DNA of 64,000 nucleotides from Treponema primitia ZAS-2 (GTDB lineage: Bacteria > Spirochaetota > Spirochaetia > Treponematales > Breznakiellaceae), in contig NC_015578.1 in assembly GCF_000214375.1 (NCBI RefSeq), positions 1,302,001 to 1,366,000 on the forward strand, given 5' to 3'. The position numbers and the translations under genes are program-made. Positions 15,820 through 23,407 of the stretch are shown here, piece after piece (position 1 is the stretch's first letter; each line of letters starts with the position of its first letter). The notes under the pieces are model-generated. The model saw nothing but the letters and a program-made list of their open reading frames with translations, did not search any database and was not told the origin of the DNA.

Positions 15820-15927
15820 CTGATTTCCCCCGCTAAAGCGGGGAAAATCAGTTAAGGAGTTTTTGCTTTGCAAAAACTCCCCATACTTATGGTGACTAAA
15901 AAGGTGCCTGGCACCTTTTTAGTCACC
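15820..15927 (+). repeat. Hairpin ladder between flgE and flbD
   Basis: Three stem-loops in a row. 15820-15851: 14-bp stem, one mismatch, loop TAAA. 15856-15880: GGAGTTTTTGC-ttt-GCAAAAACTCC. 15891-15927: a 37-base palindrome with 18-base arms around GGTGCC-T-GGCACC. No T-run suited to termination follows, so they sit inside the transcript. Confidence 0.9.
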
Positions 15928-15949
15928 GGGAACGGACCCAGGAGGGTAC

Positions 15950-16147
15950 ATGATACAGGTAACCCGGTTAAACGGTTTGGAATATTACATAAATCCCCAT
16001 CAGATTGAGTCCATTGAGACCCGGCCGGATACCACTTTTCTGATGCTTTCCGGCAAGGTTGTGATTGTCAAAGAAAATGTAACAGAAGTTATTGACAAGA
16101 TTGTGGAGTACCGCCGGCGTATCGGCGGCTTTAAGAACGAGGAGTAG
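15950..16147 (+). CDS. flbD: FlbD, small flagellar protein
   Basis: This 65-residue protein has the family pattern VTRLNGLEYYINPHQIESIETRPDTTFLMLSGKVVIVKENV. FlbD genes sit just before motA in spirochaetes and several Gram-positives; the function is not settled. GGAGGG lies three bases before the ATG, directly after the hairpin ladder. motA starts five bases after the stop. Confidence 0.93.
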   Translation: MIQVTRLNGLEYYINPHQIESIETRPDTTFLMLSGKVVIVKENVTEVIDKIVEYRRRIGGFKNEE

Positions 16148-16152
16148 TTTAC

Positions 16153-16935
16153 ATGGATATATCAACCCTAATCGGAGTAGCAGGTTGTTTTGCGATGGTC
16201 GGCCTGGGGGTCATCTCCGGGGGAACAAGCCTTGGGACCTTCGTGGATATTCCTTCGGTCTTAATCGTTGTGCTGGGTTCCTATTTTGGCCTCTTTACCT
16301 TCAGCAGTATTCCTGACGCGGTGGGTATCTTTACTACCATAGGTTTGACCTTTAGAGCTTCCAACTACAATGAGAAGAGCCTGATCCAGCAGCTTATGGC
16401 CATGTCGGAGAAGGCCCGCCGTGAGGGGCTCCTGGCCCTGGAAGAGATGCTGGACGATATAGAAAGCGATTTTATCAAGAAGGGGCTGCGCCTGGTGGTG
16501 GACGGTACGGACGCCGAAATTGTGCGAACCCTGATGGAAACCGAGATGGGCCAGATGCAGGAACGGCATGTGTCGAAAATCCAGGTCGTCAATATGTGGG
16601 GCACCCTGGCCCCGGGACTTGGGATGTTGGGCACCGTTATCGGGCTTATCGGTATGTTGAAAAACCTGGAAGACAAATCCGCCCTGGGCCCGAACATGGC
16701 AGTCGCCCTGATCACCACCCTTTACGGTTCCATGGTGGCAAACCTTCTGATGATCCCCTGGGCGGGCAAATTAAAAATCAGTGACGCCAAGGAATCCAAG
16801 GTAATGGAAATGGCCATTGAGGGGGTGCTCTCCATCCAGGCCGGGGACAACCCCCGTATTCTGGGCATGAAGCTCCTTTCCTATCTGACCCCGGTGGAAC
16901 GCAAGGCTATGGAAGCGGAAATATTGAAGGATTAG
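16153..16935 (+). CDS. motA: MotA, flagellar stator ion channel subunit
   Basis: This 260-residue protein has four membrane helices (about 3-22, 34-50, 150-172, 182-205). ALEEMLDDIESDFIKKGLRLVVDGTD and MEMAIEGVLSIQAGDNPRIL mark the cytoplasmic loops that contact the rotor. VNMWGTLAPGLGMLGTVIGLIGML is the pore-forming signature. Together with MotB it couples ion flow to rotation. GAGGAG precedes the ATG. Confidence 0.96.
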   Translation: MDISTLIGVAGCFAMVGLGVISGGTSLGTFVDIPSVLIVVLGSYFGLFTFSSIPDAVGIFTTIGLTFRASNYNEKSLIQQLMAMSEKARREGLLALEEMLDDIESDFIKKGLRLVVDGTDAEIVRTLMETEMGQMQERHVSKIQVVNMWGTLAPGLGMLGTVIGLIGMLKNLEDKSALGPNMAVALITTLYGSMVANLLMIPWAGKLKISDAKESKVMEMAIEGVLSIQAGDNPRILGMKLLSYLTPVERKAMEAEILKD

Positions 16936-16995
16936 GGGACTTTGAAACCAAAGGTTTCAAAGTCCCTTGGAGAAAATTGCTTTGCAATTTTCTCC
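16936..16995 (+). repeat. Double hairpin between motA and motB
   Basis: It starts on the base after the motA stop: 14-bp stem (16936-16949/16953-16966, loop AAA). Then TT, then GGAGAAAATTGC-ttt-GCAATTTTCTCC (16969-16995). Both stems are perfect. Confidence 0.92.
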
Positions 16996-17013
16996 ATACA
17001 TAAGGACTGATAT

Positions 17014-17745
17014 ATGGCAAAAAAAAAGAAGCCTGATGCGGGCGGGGCGGGGGGCGAGTGGATCGTAACCTATTCGGACATGGTTACTTTGATGCTCTGT
17101 TTCTTTGTCGCCCTGTTCAACCCCGACGAATCTACCCCTTCCACCCTGGAAGCCCTGATTTCGGCCTTTAACAATATAGGCATCGGGGCAAATATCGGGG
17201 GCAATACCCTGTCGGTGGGAAAAAGCGCAGACTTGGGAAATACCATCGCTTCATTGCCCGCCATGGAAAAGGGCCAGAGTCTGGGCACGGCTCTGAAAAA
17301 GGCGGTAAGCCTCTTTAACCCGGAAGTGAAGTCTAACAAGGTTAAGGTTACCCACGACGAACGGGGACTGGTCATAAGCCTGGCCTCGGACGCCTTCTTT
17401 AACCCTGCCAGCGCCCGGATCAATGTGGAACAGACCCGGGATATACTGCTCCGGCTGGGAACTCTCCTGGCCTCCGACGAGATTAGGGGGCGGAAATTCC
17501 GCATAGAGGGGCATACTGACGACACCCCGGTGGACCCCGACGGCCCCTGGGAGTCGAACTGGGAACTTTCCACCCGCCGATCTATCAGCGTTCTCCATTA
17601 TTTAACCGATATTGGAGTAGCTGAAAACCGGTTCCAGGTGGCGGGTTTTGCCAATACCATGCCCGTGGCTTCCAACGATACCGCCGAAGGCAGGGCCTAT
17701 AACCGGCGGGTGGATGTCATCATCCTGGATGACGGCCATTTATGA
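17014..17745 (+). CDS. motB: MotB, flagellar stator peptidoglycan-anchoring subunit
   Basis: The single membrane helix WIVTYSDMVTLMLCFFVALF carries the ion-binding Asp22. The C-terminal OmpA domain shows FRIEGHTDDTPVDPDG and NRRVDVIILDD, which bind peptidoglycan. At 243 residues it is a typical length. The stop codon lies in a small hairpin (GGCCAT/ATGGCC). fliL is 85 bases downstream, a large gap for this operon. Confidence 0.95.
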   Translation: MAKKKKPDAGGAGGEWIVTYSDMVTLMLCFFVALFNPDESTPSTLEALISAFNNIGIGANIGGNTLSVGKSADLGNTIASLPAMEKGQSLGTALKKAVSLFNPEVKSNKVKVTHDERGLVISLASDAFFNPASARINVEQTRDILLRLGTLLASDEIRGRKFRIEGHTDDTPVDPDGPWESNWELSTRRSISVLHYLTDIGVAENRFQVAGFANTMPVASNDTAEGRAYNRRVDVIILDDGHL

Positions 17746-17772
17746 TGGCCCGGGCTTCATGAAGAAAAGAGG

Positions 17773-17800
17773 TTTGCATAAAATCTTTTTTTTGTATACT
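17773..17800 (+). promoter_or_regulatory. Possible internal promoter before fliL
   Basis: TTTGCA (17773-17778), 16 bases, TATACT (17795-17800), with GGGAGGAA before the fliL ATG. It could give fliL-onward genes separate expression. Confidence 0.35.
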
Positions 17801-17830
17801 ATAGAAATAGATTTCGGGAGGAATTGAGTC

Positions 17831-18394
17831 ATGGCAGAAGATGATGATGTCTTAGGCGATAGCGGCGACGCACCGGAAGGCGGCGGCGGCGGGGGTGCGA
17901 AAAAGCCGAGCGGCTTGGGCGCATTGCTGCCGAATCTCCTTAAATTTGTGGCAATCGGCCTTGGGGCCTTGATTTTTATTGTAACCGTCACGGTCATTAC
18001 CTTTAATTTTATGAACAAGGGGGGCAAACCCCAGACCGGAGTGGCCGATGCCGCTTCTCCCTACATAGGGAAGCGGCCGGAGTACCTGTATTTCAATTCC
18101 ATCGGTACTGTGCGGACCCGGACCAAGGATGTTACCTCCCATTCGGTGGTGGTTGATATGGCCATCGGCTATGATATGAACGATAAAAACGCCGCCACCG
18201 AGCTGACCACCCGGCTCTATGAACTCCAGGATTTTGTGCGGAATTTTTTCAGTTCCAAGTACGCCGAGGAGCTTTCCACGGAGCGGGAAGCCCGGTTGAA
18301 ACAGGAAATAATTGAAGCCCTGAACACCAGGGTCCTGAATTCATCCAAAGCAAAGAATATAGTCTTTAAACAGTTGGATGTGATGGAATTATGA
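17831..18394 (+). CDS. fliL: FliL, stator-associated flagellar protein
   Basis: This 187-residue protein has an acidic, Gly-rich N-terminal tail, then one membrane helix (about residues 40-62) and a periplasmic domain (YLYFNSIGTVRTRTKD, VVVDMAIGYDMN). LSTEREARLKQEIIEALNTRVLNSSKAKNIVFKQLDVM is the FliL C-terminal pattern. It stabilises stators at the motor. The TGA is the first part of a long hairpin ladder. Confidence 0.93.
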   Translation: MAEDDDVLGDSGDAPEGGGGGGAKKPSGLGALLPNLLKFVAIGLGALIFIVTVTVITFNFMNKGGKPQTGVADAASPYIGKRPEYLYFNSIGTVRTRTKDVTSHSVVVDMAIGYDMNDKNAATELTTRLYELQDFVRNFFSSKYAEELSTEREARLKQEIIEALNTRVLNSSKAKNIVFKQLDVMEL

Positions 18395-18545
18395 GATAAA
18401 AAAACTTCGTTTTTTTATCTCTTGGAGTTTGGACGAAACCCTGCGGGTTTCGCCTTGGAGTTTTCTACGAAAACTCCATTTTACCGAGCATGGAGTTTTT
18501 GGCGCAGCTAAAAACTCCAAAATAAAAAACCGGAGGTTTTTTATT
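18393..18545 (+). repeat. Five-hairpin ladder between fliL and fliM
   Basis: Stems at 18393-18421 (13 bp, loop TTC, covering the fliL stop), 18431-18454 (one bulge, loop TGC), 18457-18477 (9 bp, loop TAC), 18492-18518 (12 bp with one G-T, loop GCA) and 18521-18545 (11 bp, loop GGA). The first three follow one another with TT or a short spacer between. The last contains the fliM ribosome binding site GGAGG in its loop and right arm. Confidence 0.9.
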
Positions 18546-18547
18546 CA

Positions 18548-19579
18548 GTGACAGAAGTTCTGTCCCAGGATGAAATAGATCAGTTACTCACCGCAATCAA
18601 CGCCGGGGATACGGAGCCTGAGGTTTTTAAACCCGCCGCAGACACCCGGAAGATCAAAATTTACGACTTCAAGCGGCCTGATAAATTTTCCAAGGAACAG
18701 ATCCGGACAGTCTCCATTATGCACGAAACCTTTGCCCGGCTTACCACTACCGCCCTGTCCGCCCAGCTCAGGGCCATGGTGCACGTCCATGTGGCCTCGG
18801 TGGACCAGCTGACCTACGAGGAATTTATCCGCTCCATCCCCACCCCCACCACCCTGGCGGTTATCAACATGGACCCCTTAAAGGGGAACGCCATCCTGGA
18901 AATAGACCCGGCCATCACCTTTTCTATCATTGAGCGCCTCTTCGGCGGCCCCGGGGAGGGAACCAAGTCCCAGCACGAACTCACGGACATTGAATCTGCG
19001 GTTATGGAAGGGATCGTGGTCCGCATCCTGGGGAATATGCGGGAAGCCTGGGCCCAGGTGATTGACCTCAGGCCCCGGCTGGGGCAGATCGATACCAACC
19101 CCCAGTTTGCCCAAATCGTACCCCCCACAGAAATGGTGGTCCTGGTCACCCTGGAAACCAAAATCGGGGAGGTGGAGGGGATGATGAACTTTTGTATCCC
19201 CTACCTGACCATAGAGCCCATCATCGGAAAACTATCGACCCAGTTCTGGTTTTCTTCGGTACACCGGGGCACCACCCCGGAAAACCTCAATTTGCTTAAG
19301 GAGAAGCTTGCAAACGTCGATGTTAGTGTTATAGCGGAAATCGGCAGCATACAGGTTCCCATACGGGATGTGCTTGGCCTGCGGGCCGGGGATGTGGTCC
19401 GGCTCAACAATGTCAGAGCCGGGGATGCTTTTTCCCTCAATATCGGCAATAAAACGAAATTTTTATGCCGGCCCGGTATAATCGGGAAGAAGGTTGCGGT
19501 GCAGATCATCAAAAAAACAGAAGAACTTGAAAAAGAAGAATTTGAAGAACTTACGGCGGAAGGGGAGGAAGCATTATGA
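18548..19579 (+). CDS. fliM: FliM, flagellar motor switch protein
   Basis: The N-terminal CheY-binding peptide LSQDEIDQLLTAI is present, followed by the CheC-like middle domain (IYDFKRPDKFSKEQIRTVSIMHETFARLTTT, then GGPGEGTKSQHELTDIE) and the C-terminal SpoA domain (VSVIAEIGSIQVPIRDVLGLRAGDVVRLN). At 343 residues the length is normal. The start is GTG, 11 bases after a GGAGG held inside a hairpin. It overlaps fliY by four bases (ATGA). Confidence 0.95.
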   Translation: MTEVLSQDEIDQLLTAINAGDTEPEVFKPAADTRKIKIYDFKRPDKFSKEQIRTVSIMHETFARLTTTALSAQLRAMVHVHVASVDQLTYEEFIRSIPTPTTLAVINMDPLKGNAILEIDPAITFSIIERLFGGPGEGTKSQHELTDIESAVMEGIVVRILGNMREAWAQVIDLRPRLGQIDTNPQFAQIVPPTEMVVLVTLETKIGEVEGMMNFCIPYLTIEPIIGKLSTQFWFSSVHRGTTPENLNLLKEKLANVDVSVIAEIGSIQVPIRDVLGLRAGDVVRLNNVRAGDAFSLNIGNKTKFLCRPGIIGKKVAVQIIKKTEELEKEEFEELTAEGEEAL

Positions 19580-20661
19580 GCGATGGCGCTCTTTCACAGG
19601 ATGAGATAGATGCACTGTTGTCGGGAGTAGATTCCTCCGGTCCTGGAGACATCCCGGGCAATGGTAACGGCGATGCGGAGTCAAAGGCCCTCCAGGGCTA
19701 CCTTTCGGGTACCGTGGATGCCCAGTCTTCCAACCTTTCCACCATGACAGGCGCTACGGTTTCCCTTAAGGGGCCTACAGTAAGCGCTTCCACCCGGGAT
19801 TCTCTGGTAGAAAAGCTCCCGGATATGGTTACTGCGGTTAAGGCGGATTTCAGCGGCGGGTTCCCGGGGGAACATGTTTTCCTCTTTTCTGAGGATGCCG
19901 CCAAGGCAATAGCCGCCCTGATGAACAAAGAAGAAAACATCGAACTGGACGAAATGGCCATGTCCGTGATCGGGGAAATGGTGGGCACCCTGGTGGGTAC
20001 TCAGATCACCACCCTGACCGGAAAAACAGGTAATAAGTCTATCGCCAATGTGGCCCCCGAAGCAGCCAATGTCCCCAAGGCCACAGCAGCCCTGCCGGCA
20101 GGGGAGTTCCAGGTCGCCGACTACCAGCTTGATCTGGGGGACGGCAAGGCCTACCAGGTTTGGGAAGTCTACGGCCCCCAGGTGTCGGCGGATATAACCC
20201 GGGCTCTGAGCGGGCCTCCGCCTGCTGCACCCGGCGCGGCCTCCCAGGCAGCCCGGCCGGCCAACGGTGGGTCTGCTATGGGGGGTATGTTTGGAGGAGC
20301 AGCCATGGGCGGCGGCGGCATGGGCGCCATGATGGGATCCCCCACCAATGTGCAGTCCGTACAATTCCCCAACCTTATGCCCAGCCCCACAGCCCAGGAG
20401 CAGGGAAATATCGGCCTGATCATGGACGTGTACATGGAAATGACCGTCGAATTGGGCCGTACCCGGAAGCTCATCAAGGAAATTCTCGGCATGGGGGAGG
20501 GCACTATCATTGAATTAGACAAACTTGCCGGTGAGCCTGTGGACATTCTGGTCAATCATAAGCTCATAGCCAAGGGAGAAGTGGTAGTAATTGATGAAAA
20601 TTTTGGTGTCCGGGTCACAGAAATTGTTTCTCCTATGGAAAGAATGAGTGAACTGAGCTAG
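19576..20661 (+). CDS. fliY: FliY, FliN-type motor switch protein with CheC-like domain
   Basis: Three parts are visible: an N-terminal switch peptide (LSQDEIDALLSGV), a CheC-like domain (about 75-205, MNKEENIELDEMAMSVIGEMVGTLVGTQ) and a C-terminal FliN SpoA domain (about 285-358, VYMEMTVELGRTRKLIKEILGMGEGTIIELDKLAGEPVDILVN). A Gly/Ala/Pro/Met-rich linker (about 215-255) joins the last two. Spirochaetes use this long form in the C-ring. Start overlaps the fliM stop. Confidence 0.94.
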   Translation: MSDGALSQDEIDALLSGVDSSGPGDIPGNGNGDAESKALQGYLSGTVDAQSSNLSTMTGATVSLKGPTVSASTRDSLVEKLPDMVTAVKADFSGGFPGEHVFLFSEDAAKAIAALMNKEENIELDEMAMSVIGEMVGTLVGTQITTLTGKTGNKSIANVAPEAANVPKATAALPAGEFQVADYQLDLGDGKAYQVWEVYGPQVSADITRALSGPPPAAPGAASQAARPANGGSAMGGMFGGAAMGGGGMGAMMGSPTNVQSVQFPNLMPSPTAQEQGNIGLIMDVYMEMTVELGRTRKLIKEILGMGEGTIIELDKLAGEPVDILVNHKLIAKGEVVVIDENFGVRVTEIVSPMERMSELS

Positions 20662-20710
20662 AATAGGGGTAGTATAATAATACTAATAGTGGTATAAGTT
20701 AAGAATCAGT

Positions 20711-21382
20711 TTGTACTTGGGAGGGGAAAAACTGAATCGACGACAATGTTTTTTTGCCGCGCTGTTTTTAAGCGCCGGCCTTTTTATTAACAATCTCAAT
20801 ACTCTGTCCGCTCAAACGCCGGATATCAGTGTGGATAGCCCTGTCCCAAGGGATGGCAGCCTTCCGCTTACAGAAACTGCCGCACAAACTTTGCCTGAAA
20901 GCCAGATCATCCTGGGCGAAGCGATCCCCGGAGAGGCGATAAACGCCCCCGCAAGCTCGTCATTATTTATAGTCCTCCGTATGGTCCTGGTCCTCGCCCT
21001 GGCGGCGGCGGCCATCTACGGGCTGGTCTTTTTCTTTAAACGCCTGTCCCGCCCTCCGGGGCAGAGCAACCCCTACCTAAAGGTCCTGGCCAACGCCCCC
21101 CTGGGCGCGGGCTCTCGTGTATCGGTAGTTTCCTTAGGCAGCAAGGCCTGGCTGGTGGGCGCTTCCGATAGCGGCGGCGTCTCCCTGATATCGGAAATTG
21201 AGGACCAGGAACTGGTGGACGCCATGCTCCTGGACGAGTCCCGCAACGGTTCCCGGGGTGGCGGCGGGAAGCTGCTGAATTTTTCCGCCCTCCTGCGCCG
21301 CCTGGGTGGGGCCGCCGCTCCGGATCACCGCCCCACCCCAGAAAGCCTGCGGAAACGGCGGGAAAGGCTGAAGGACCTATGA
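20711..21382 (+). CDS. fliO: FliO (FliZ of spirochaetes), flagellar export gate protein
   Basis: This ~220-residue protein has an N-terminal signal/membrane segment (FFAALFLSAGLFINNL) and a second helix (about 85-112, SSLFIVLRMVLVLALAAAAIYGLVFFF), then the FliO domain (YLKVLANAPLGAGSRVSVVSLGSKAWLVG). It helps assemble the FliPQR gate. The frame opens at TTG 20711. The only good ribosome binding site, GGGAGGGG (20719-20726), lies after it, pointing to a rare CTG start at 20732. It overlaps fliP by four bases. Confidence 0.88.
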   Translation: MYLGGEKLNRRQCFFAALFLSAGLFINNLNTLSAQTPDISVDSPVPRDGSLPLTETAAQTLPESQIILGEAIPGEAINAPASSSLFIVLRMVLVLALAAAAIYGLVFFFKRLSRPPGQSNPYLKVLANAPLGAGSRVSVVSLGSKAWLVGASDSGGVSLISEIEDQELVDAMLLDESRNGSRGGGGKLLNFSALLRRLGGAAAPDHRPTPESLRKRRERLKDL

Positions 21383-22206
21383 GGCGTCCCGTTGCCCTGG
21401 CAGGGGCAGTAATCCTGCTGGCTTTGTTTGCCCCTCCCCGGGCTGCGGCTCAAACTTCGCCCTTCCCGTTTCCGGATCTGTCCACCCCGGGTACTATGGG
21501 GATCCCCTCGGCGCCCTCGGACCCGGTGATACCCTTTATCGATTTGACGGTCCGCAACCCTGAAACAGGCCGGGAGGTTGCCTTTTCCCTCCAGTTACTA
21601 TTGCTCCTCACGGCCCTCTCCCTGGCCCCCAGCGTTATTATCCTGATGACCAGTTTTCTGCGCATCTCCATTGTGCTGGACTTTATCAAACGCGCCTTGT
21701 CCCTCCAGCAGTCCCCTCCTAACCAGGTGATTTTGGGAATCTCCCTGTTCCTGACCGTTTTTATCATGTGGCCCACCATAGATGAGATATACCAAAATTC
21801 CTTCCAGCCCCTCCAGGAAGGAACCATCTCGGTGCAGGAAGCCTACCGTGGGGCCGAGGCGCCTTTGCGGCTTTTTATGTACCGCCAGATGCAGGGCAAC
21901 CCGGGCAATATACGGCTCTTCATGTCCATGCGGGGTCTGGATCGGCCTGAAACCCTGGCGGATGTGCCCACCTATGTGCTGATCCCCGCCTTTATTTTGA
22001 ACGAGCTAACCGTTGCCTTTAAGATAGGCATTTTGTTGTTTATACCCTTTATCGTGATCGATATGGTGGTGGCCAGCGCCCTCATGTCCATGGGCATGAT
22101 CATGCTGCCCCCGGTGATGATTTCCATGCCCTTCAAGCTGATCCTCTTTATTTTGGTGGATGGCTGGGGGCTTTTGACGGACCAGATAGTCCGTTCCTTT
22201 TTGTAA
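21379..22206 (+). CDS. fliP: FliP, flagellar export gate protein
   Basis: A cleavable signal peptide (residues 1-24) is followed by a 275-residue FliP with LLLLTALSLAPSVIILMTSFLRISIVL, then PPNQVILGISLFLTVFIMWPTIDEIY, then AFKIGILLFIPFIVIDMVVASALMSMGMIMLPPVMISMPFKLILFILVDGW. It forms the core of the FliPQR export channel. The ATG lies inside the fliO stop region; fliQ follows after 13 bases. Confidence 0.96.
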   Translation: MRRPVALAGAVILLALFAPPRAAAQTSPFPFPDLSTPGTMGIPSAPSDPVIPFIDLTVRNPETGREVAFSLQLLLLLTALSLAPSVIILMTSFLRISIVLDFIKRALSLQQSPPNQVILGISLFLTVFIMWPTIDEIYQNSFQPLQEGTISVQEAYRGAEAPLRLFMYRQMQGNPGNIRLFMSMRGLDRPETLADVPTYVLIPAFILNELTVAFKIGILLFIPFIVIDMVVASALMSMGMIMLPPVMISMPFKLILFILVDGWGLLTDQIVRSFL

Positions 22207-22219
22207 GGAAGCGTAGAAT

Positions 22220-22489
22220 ATGAGTGTTGGTGAAATTACGTCCCTTCTCCGGGGGGGGATCTTTGAGACCCTGCTCCTGGCTTTGCCCCTGCTTTTGTCC
22301 GCCCTGGTAGTAGGGCTGGTGGTAGCCATCTTTCAGGCCACCACCTCTATTCAGGAGCAGACTCTCACCTTTGTACCAAAGGTGCTGGTAATACTTCTGA
22401 TGCTTGGCGCATTGGGGGGCTGGATGTTTACATCCCTGGGGGATTACACGGTGCAACTGTTCAGAATGATTCCGGCAATGGCGCGCTAG
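22220..22489 (+). CDS. fliQ: FliQ, flagellar export gate protein
   Basis: This 89-residue protein has two membrane helices (about 14-38 and 52-75). EITSLLRGGIFETLLLALPLLLSALVVGLVVAIFQATTSIQEQTLTFVPKVLVI is the FliQ signature. AAGGAAG lies before the ATG. Its last codons and stop form half of a perfect 26-base palindrome. Confidence 0.96.
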   Translation: MSVGEITSLLRGGIFETLLLALPLLLSALVVGLVVAIFQATTSIQEQTLTFVPKVLVILLMLGALGGWMFTSLGDYTVQLFRMIPAMAR

Positions 22490-22527
22490 CGCGCCATTGC
22501 TTGCAGTTTGGCTTGCAGCCAAACTGC
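22475..22527 (+). repeat. Double hairpin across the fliQ stop
   Basis: 22475-22500 is a perfect 26-base palindrome whose centre is CTAG, containing the TAG stop codon. After TT comes GCAGTTTGGCT-tgc-AGCCAAACTGC (22503-22527), a perfect 11-bp stem. Confidence 0.93.
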
Positions 22528-22591
22528 GGCATAAATGTTTAGGCGAAAGCCGGTTAGTGGCTAAGTGAATGAAGGGTAAAGGGGTTGTTTG

Positions 22592-23407
22592 GTGATTGAG
22601 ACACAGTATCTCAACGAGATTATGGCGGCGGCGCCGGTTTTTCTCCTGATTGCAGCCAGGGCTCTGGCTATGATCGAGACTGCGCCCCTCCTGTCCTCGG
22701 ATGCCATACCCCAGGTCGCCAAAATTGCCCTGGCAGGGTTTGCGGCCTTCTCGGCGTTTCCCACGGCCCTGAGTGCGGGCTGGAATGTTTCGCCCTTTGG
22801 CATGTACTTTGTGCTGCTCCTCATCGGGGAGGCCATCGTGGGGATAATCATAGGGTTTTACCTCACCCTGATCTTCGCCGCCTTCTCCACGGCAGGACAG
22901 TTTTTCTCCCTCCAGATGGGCTTCGGGGCATCTGAAACCTTTGACCCCCTTGCTCAAATTGAAAACCCCCTGATGGGCCAGTACCTGAACCTGGTGGCCA
23001 TGCTGGTATTCCTTTCCATAGGCGGCTTCCGGGAACTGTTCCTGGGGGGCTTCTGGGCTTCCATCAGGTCCATCAGCGCCATGTCCCTGGTTACAGGCCG
23101 GGAGGCGGTGGTACAAATGCTGCTCTCCGGGCTTTCCCGGCTTTTCCTGGACGCCATCATCATCAGTATGCCCATACTGGGAACCCTGTTCCTGGTTTCC
23201 CTGTCCACAGGGCTCATCTCCAAAGCGGCCCCCCAGATCAATATCCTTACTGAGGGCTTTCCCATTTCCATCACCGTAGCCTTTGTGTTGATCATGGCAA
23301 CCATGCCCTTCATGGTGGAAGCTTTTGCCCGGGTAGTGGACGCAGGCTTTCAGAATATAGAAGCCCTCTACGGGCGTATTGGGGTACGAATCGGGGGCGG
23401 GTCATGA
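22592..23407 (+). CDS. fliR: FliR, flagellar export gate protein
   Basis: This ~271-residue membrane protein has six or more helices. EIMAAAPVFLLIAARALAMIETAPLLSSDAIPQVAKIALAGFAAF opens the family pattern, and GFGASETFDPLAQIENPLMGQYLNLVAMLVFLSIGG the middle. Start is GTG 22592, eight bases after AAAGGGG; an adjacent TTG at 22589 is also in frame. It overlaps flhB by four bases (ATGA). Confidence 0.94.
   Translation: MIETQYLNEIMAAAPVFLLIAARALAMIETAPLLSSDAIPQVAKIALAGFAAFSAFPTALSAGWNVSPFGMYFVLLLIGEAIVGIIIGFYLTLIFAAFSTAGQFFSLQMGFGASETFDPLAQIENPLMGQYLNLVAMLVFLSIGGFRELFLGGFWASIRSISAMSLVTGREAVVQMLLSGLSRLFLDAIIISMPILGTLFLVSLSTGLISKAAPQINILTEGFPISITVAFVLIMATMPFMVEAFARVVDAGFQNIEALYGRIGVRIGGGS

Noticed and set aside
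15819-22588. Hairpins in the flagellar spacers as Rho-independent terminators
   Set aside because: They lack the required T-run directly after the stem, and essential downstream genes have no convincing promoters of their own at most sites.
22148-23116. 322-codon minus-strand open frame opposite fliQ/fliR
   Set aside because: His/Gln/Gly-rich antisense translation of clear export-gate genes, with no ribosome binding site or motif.
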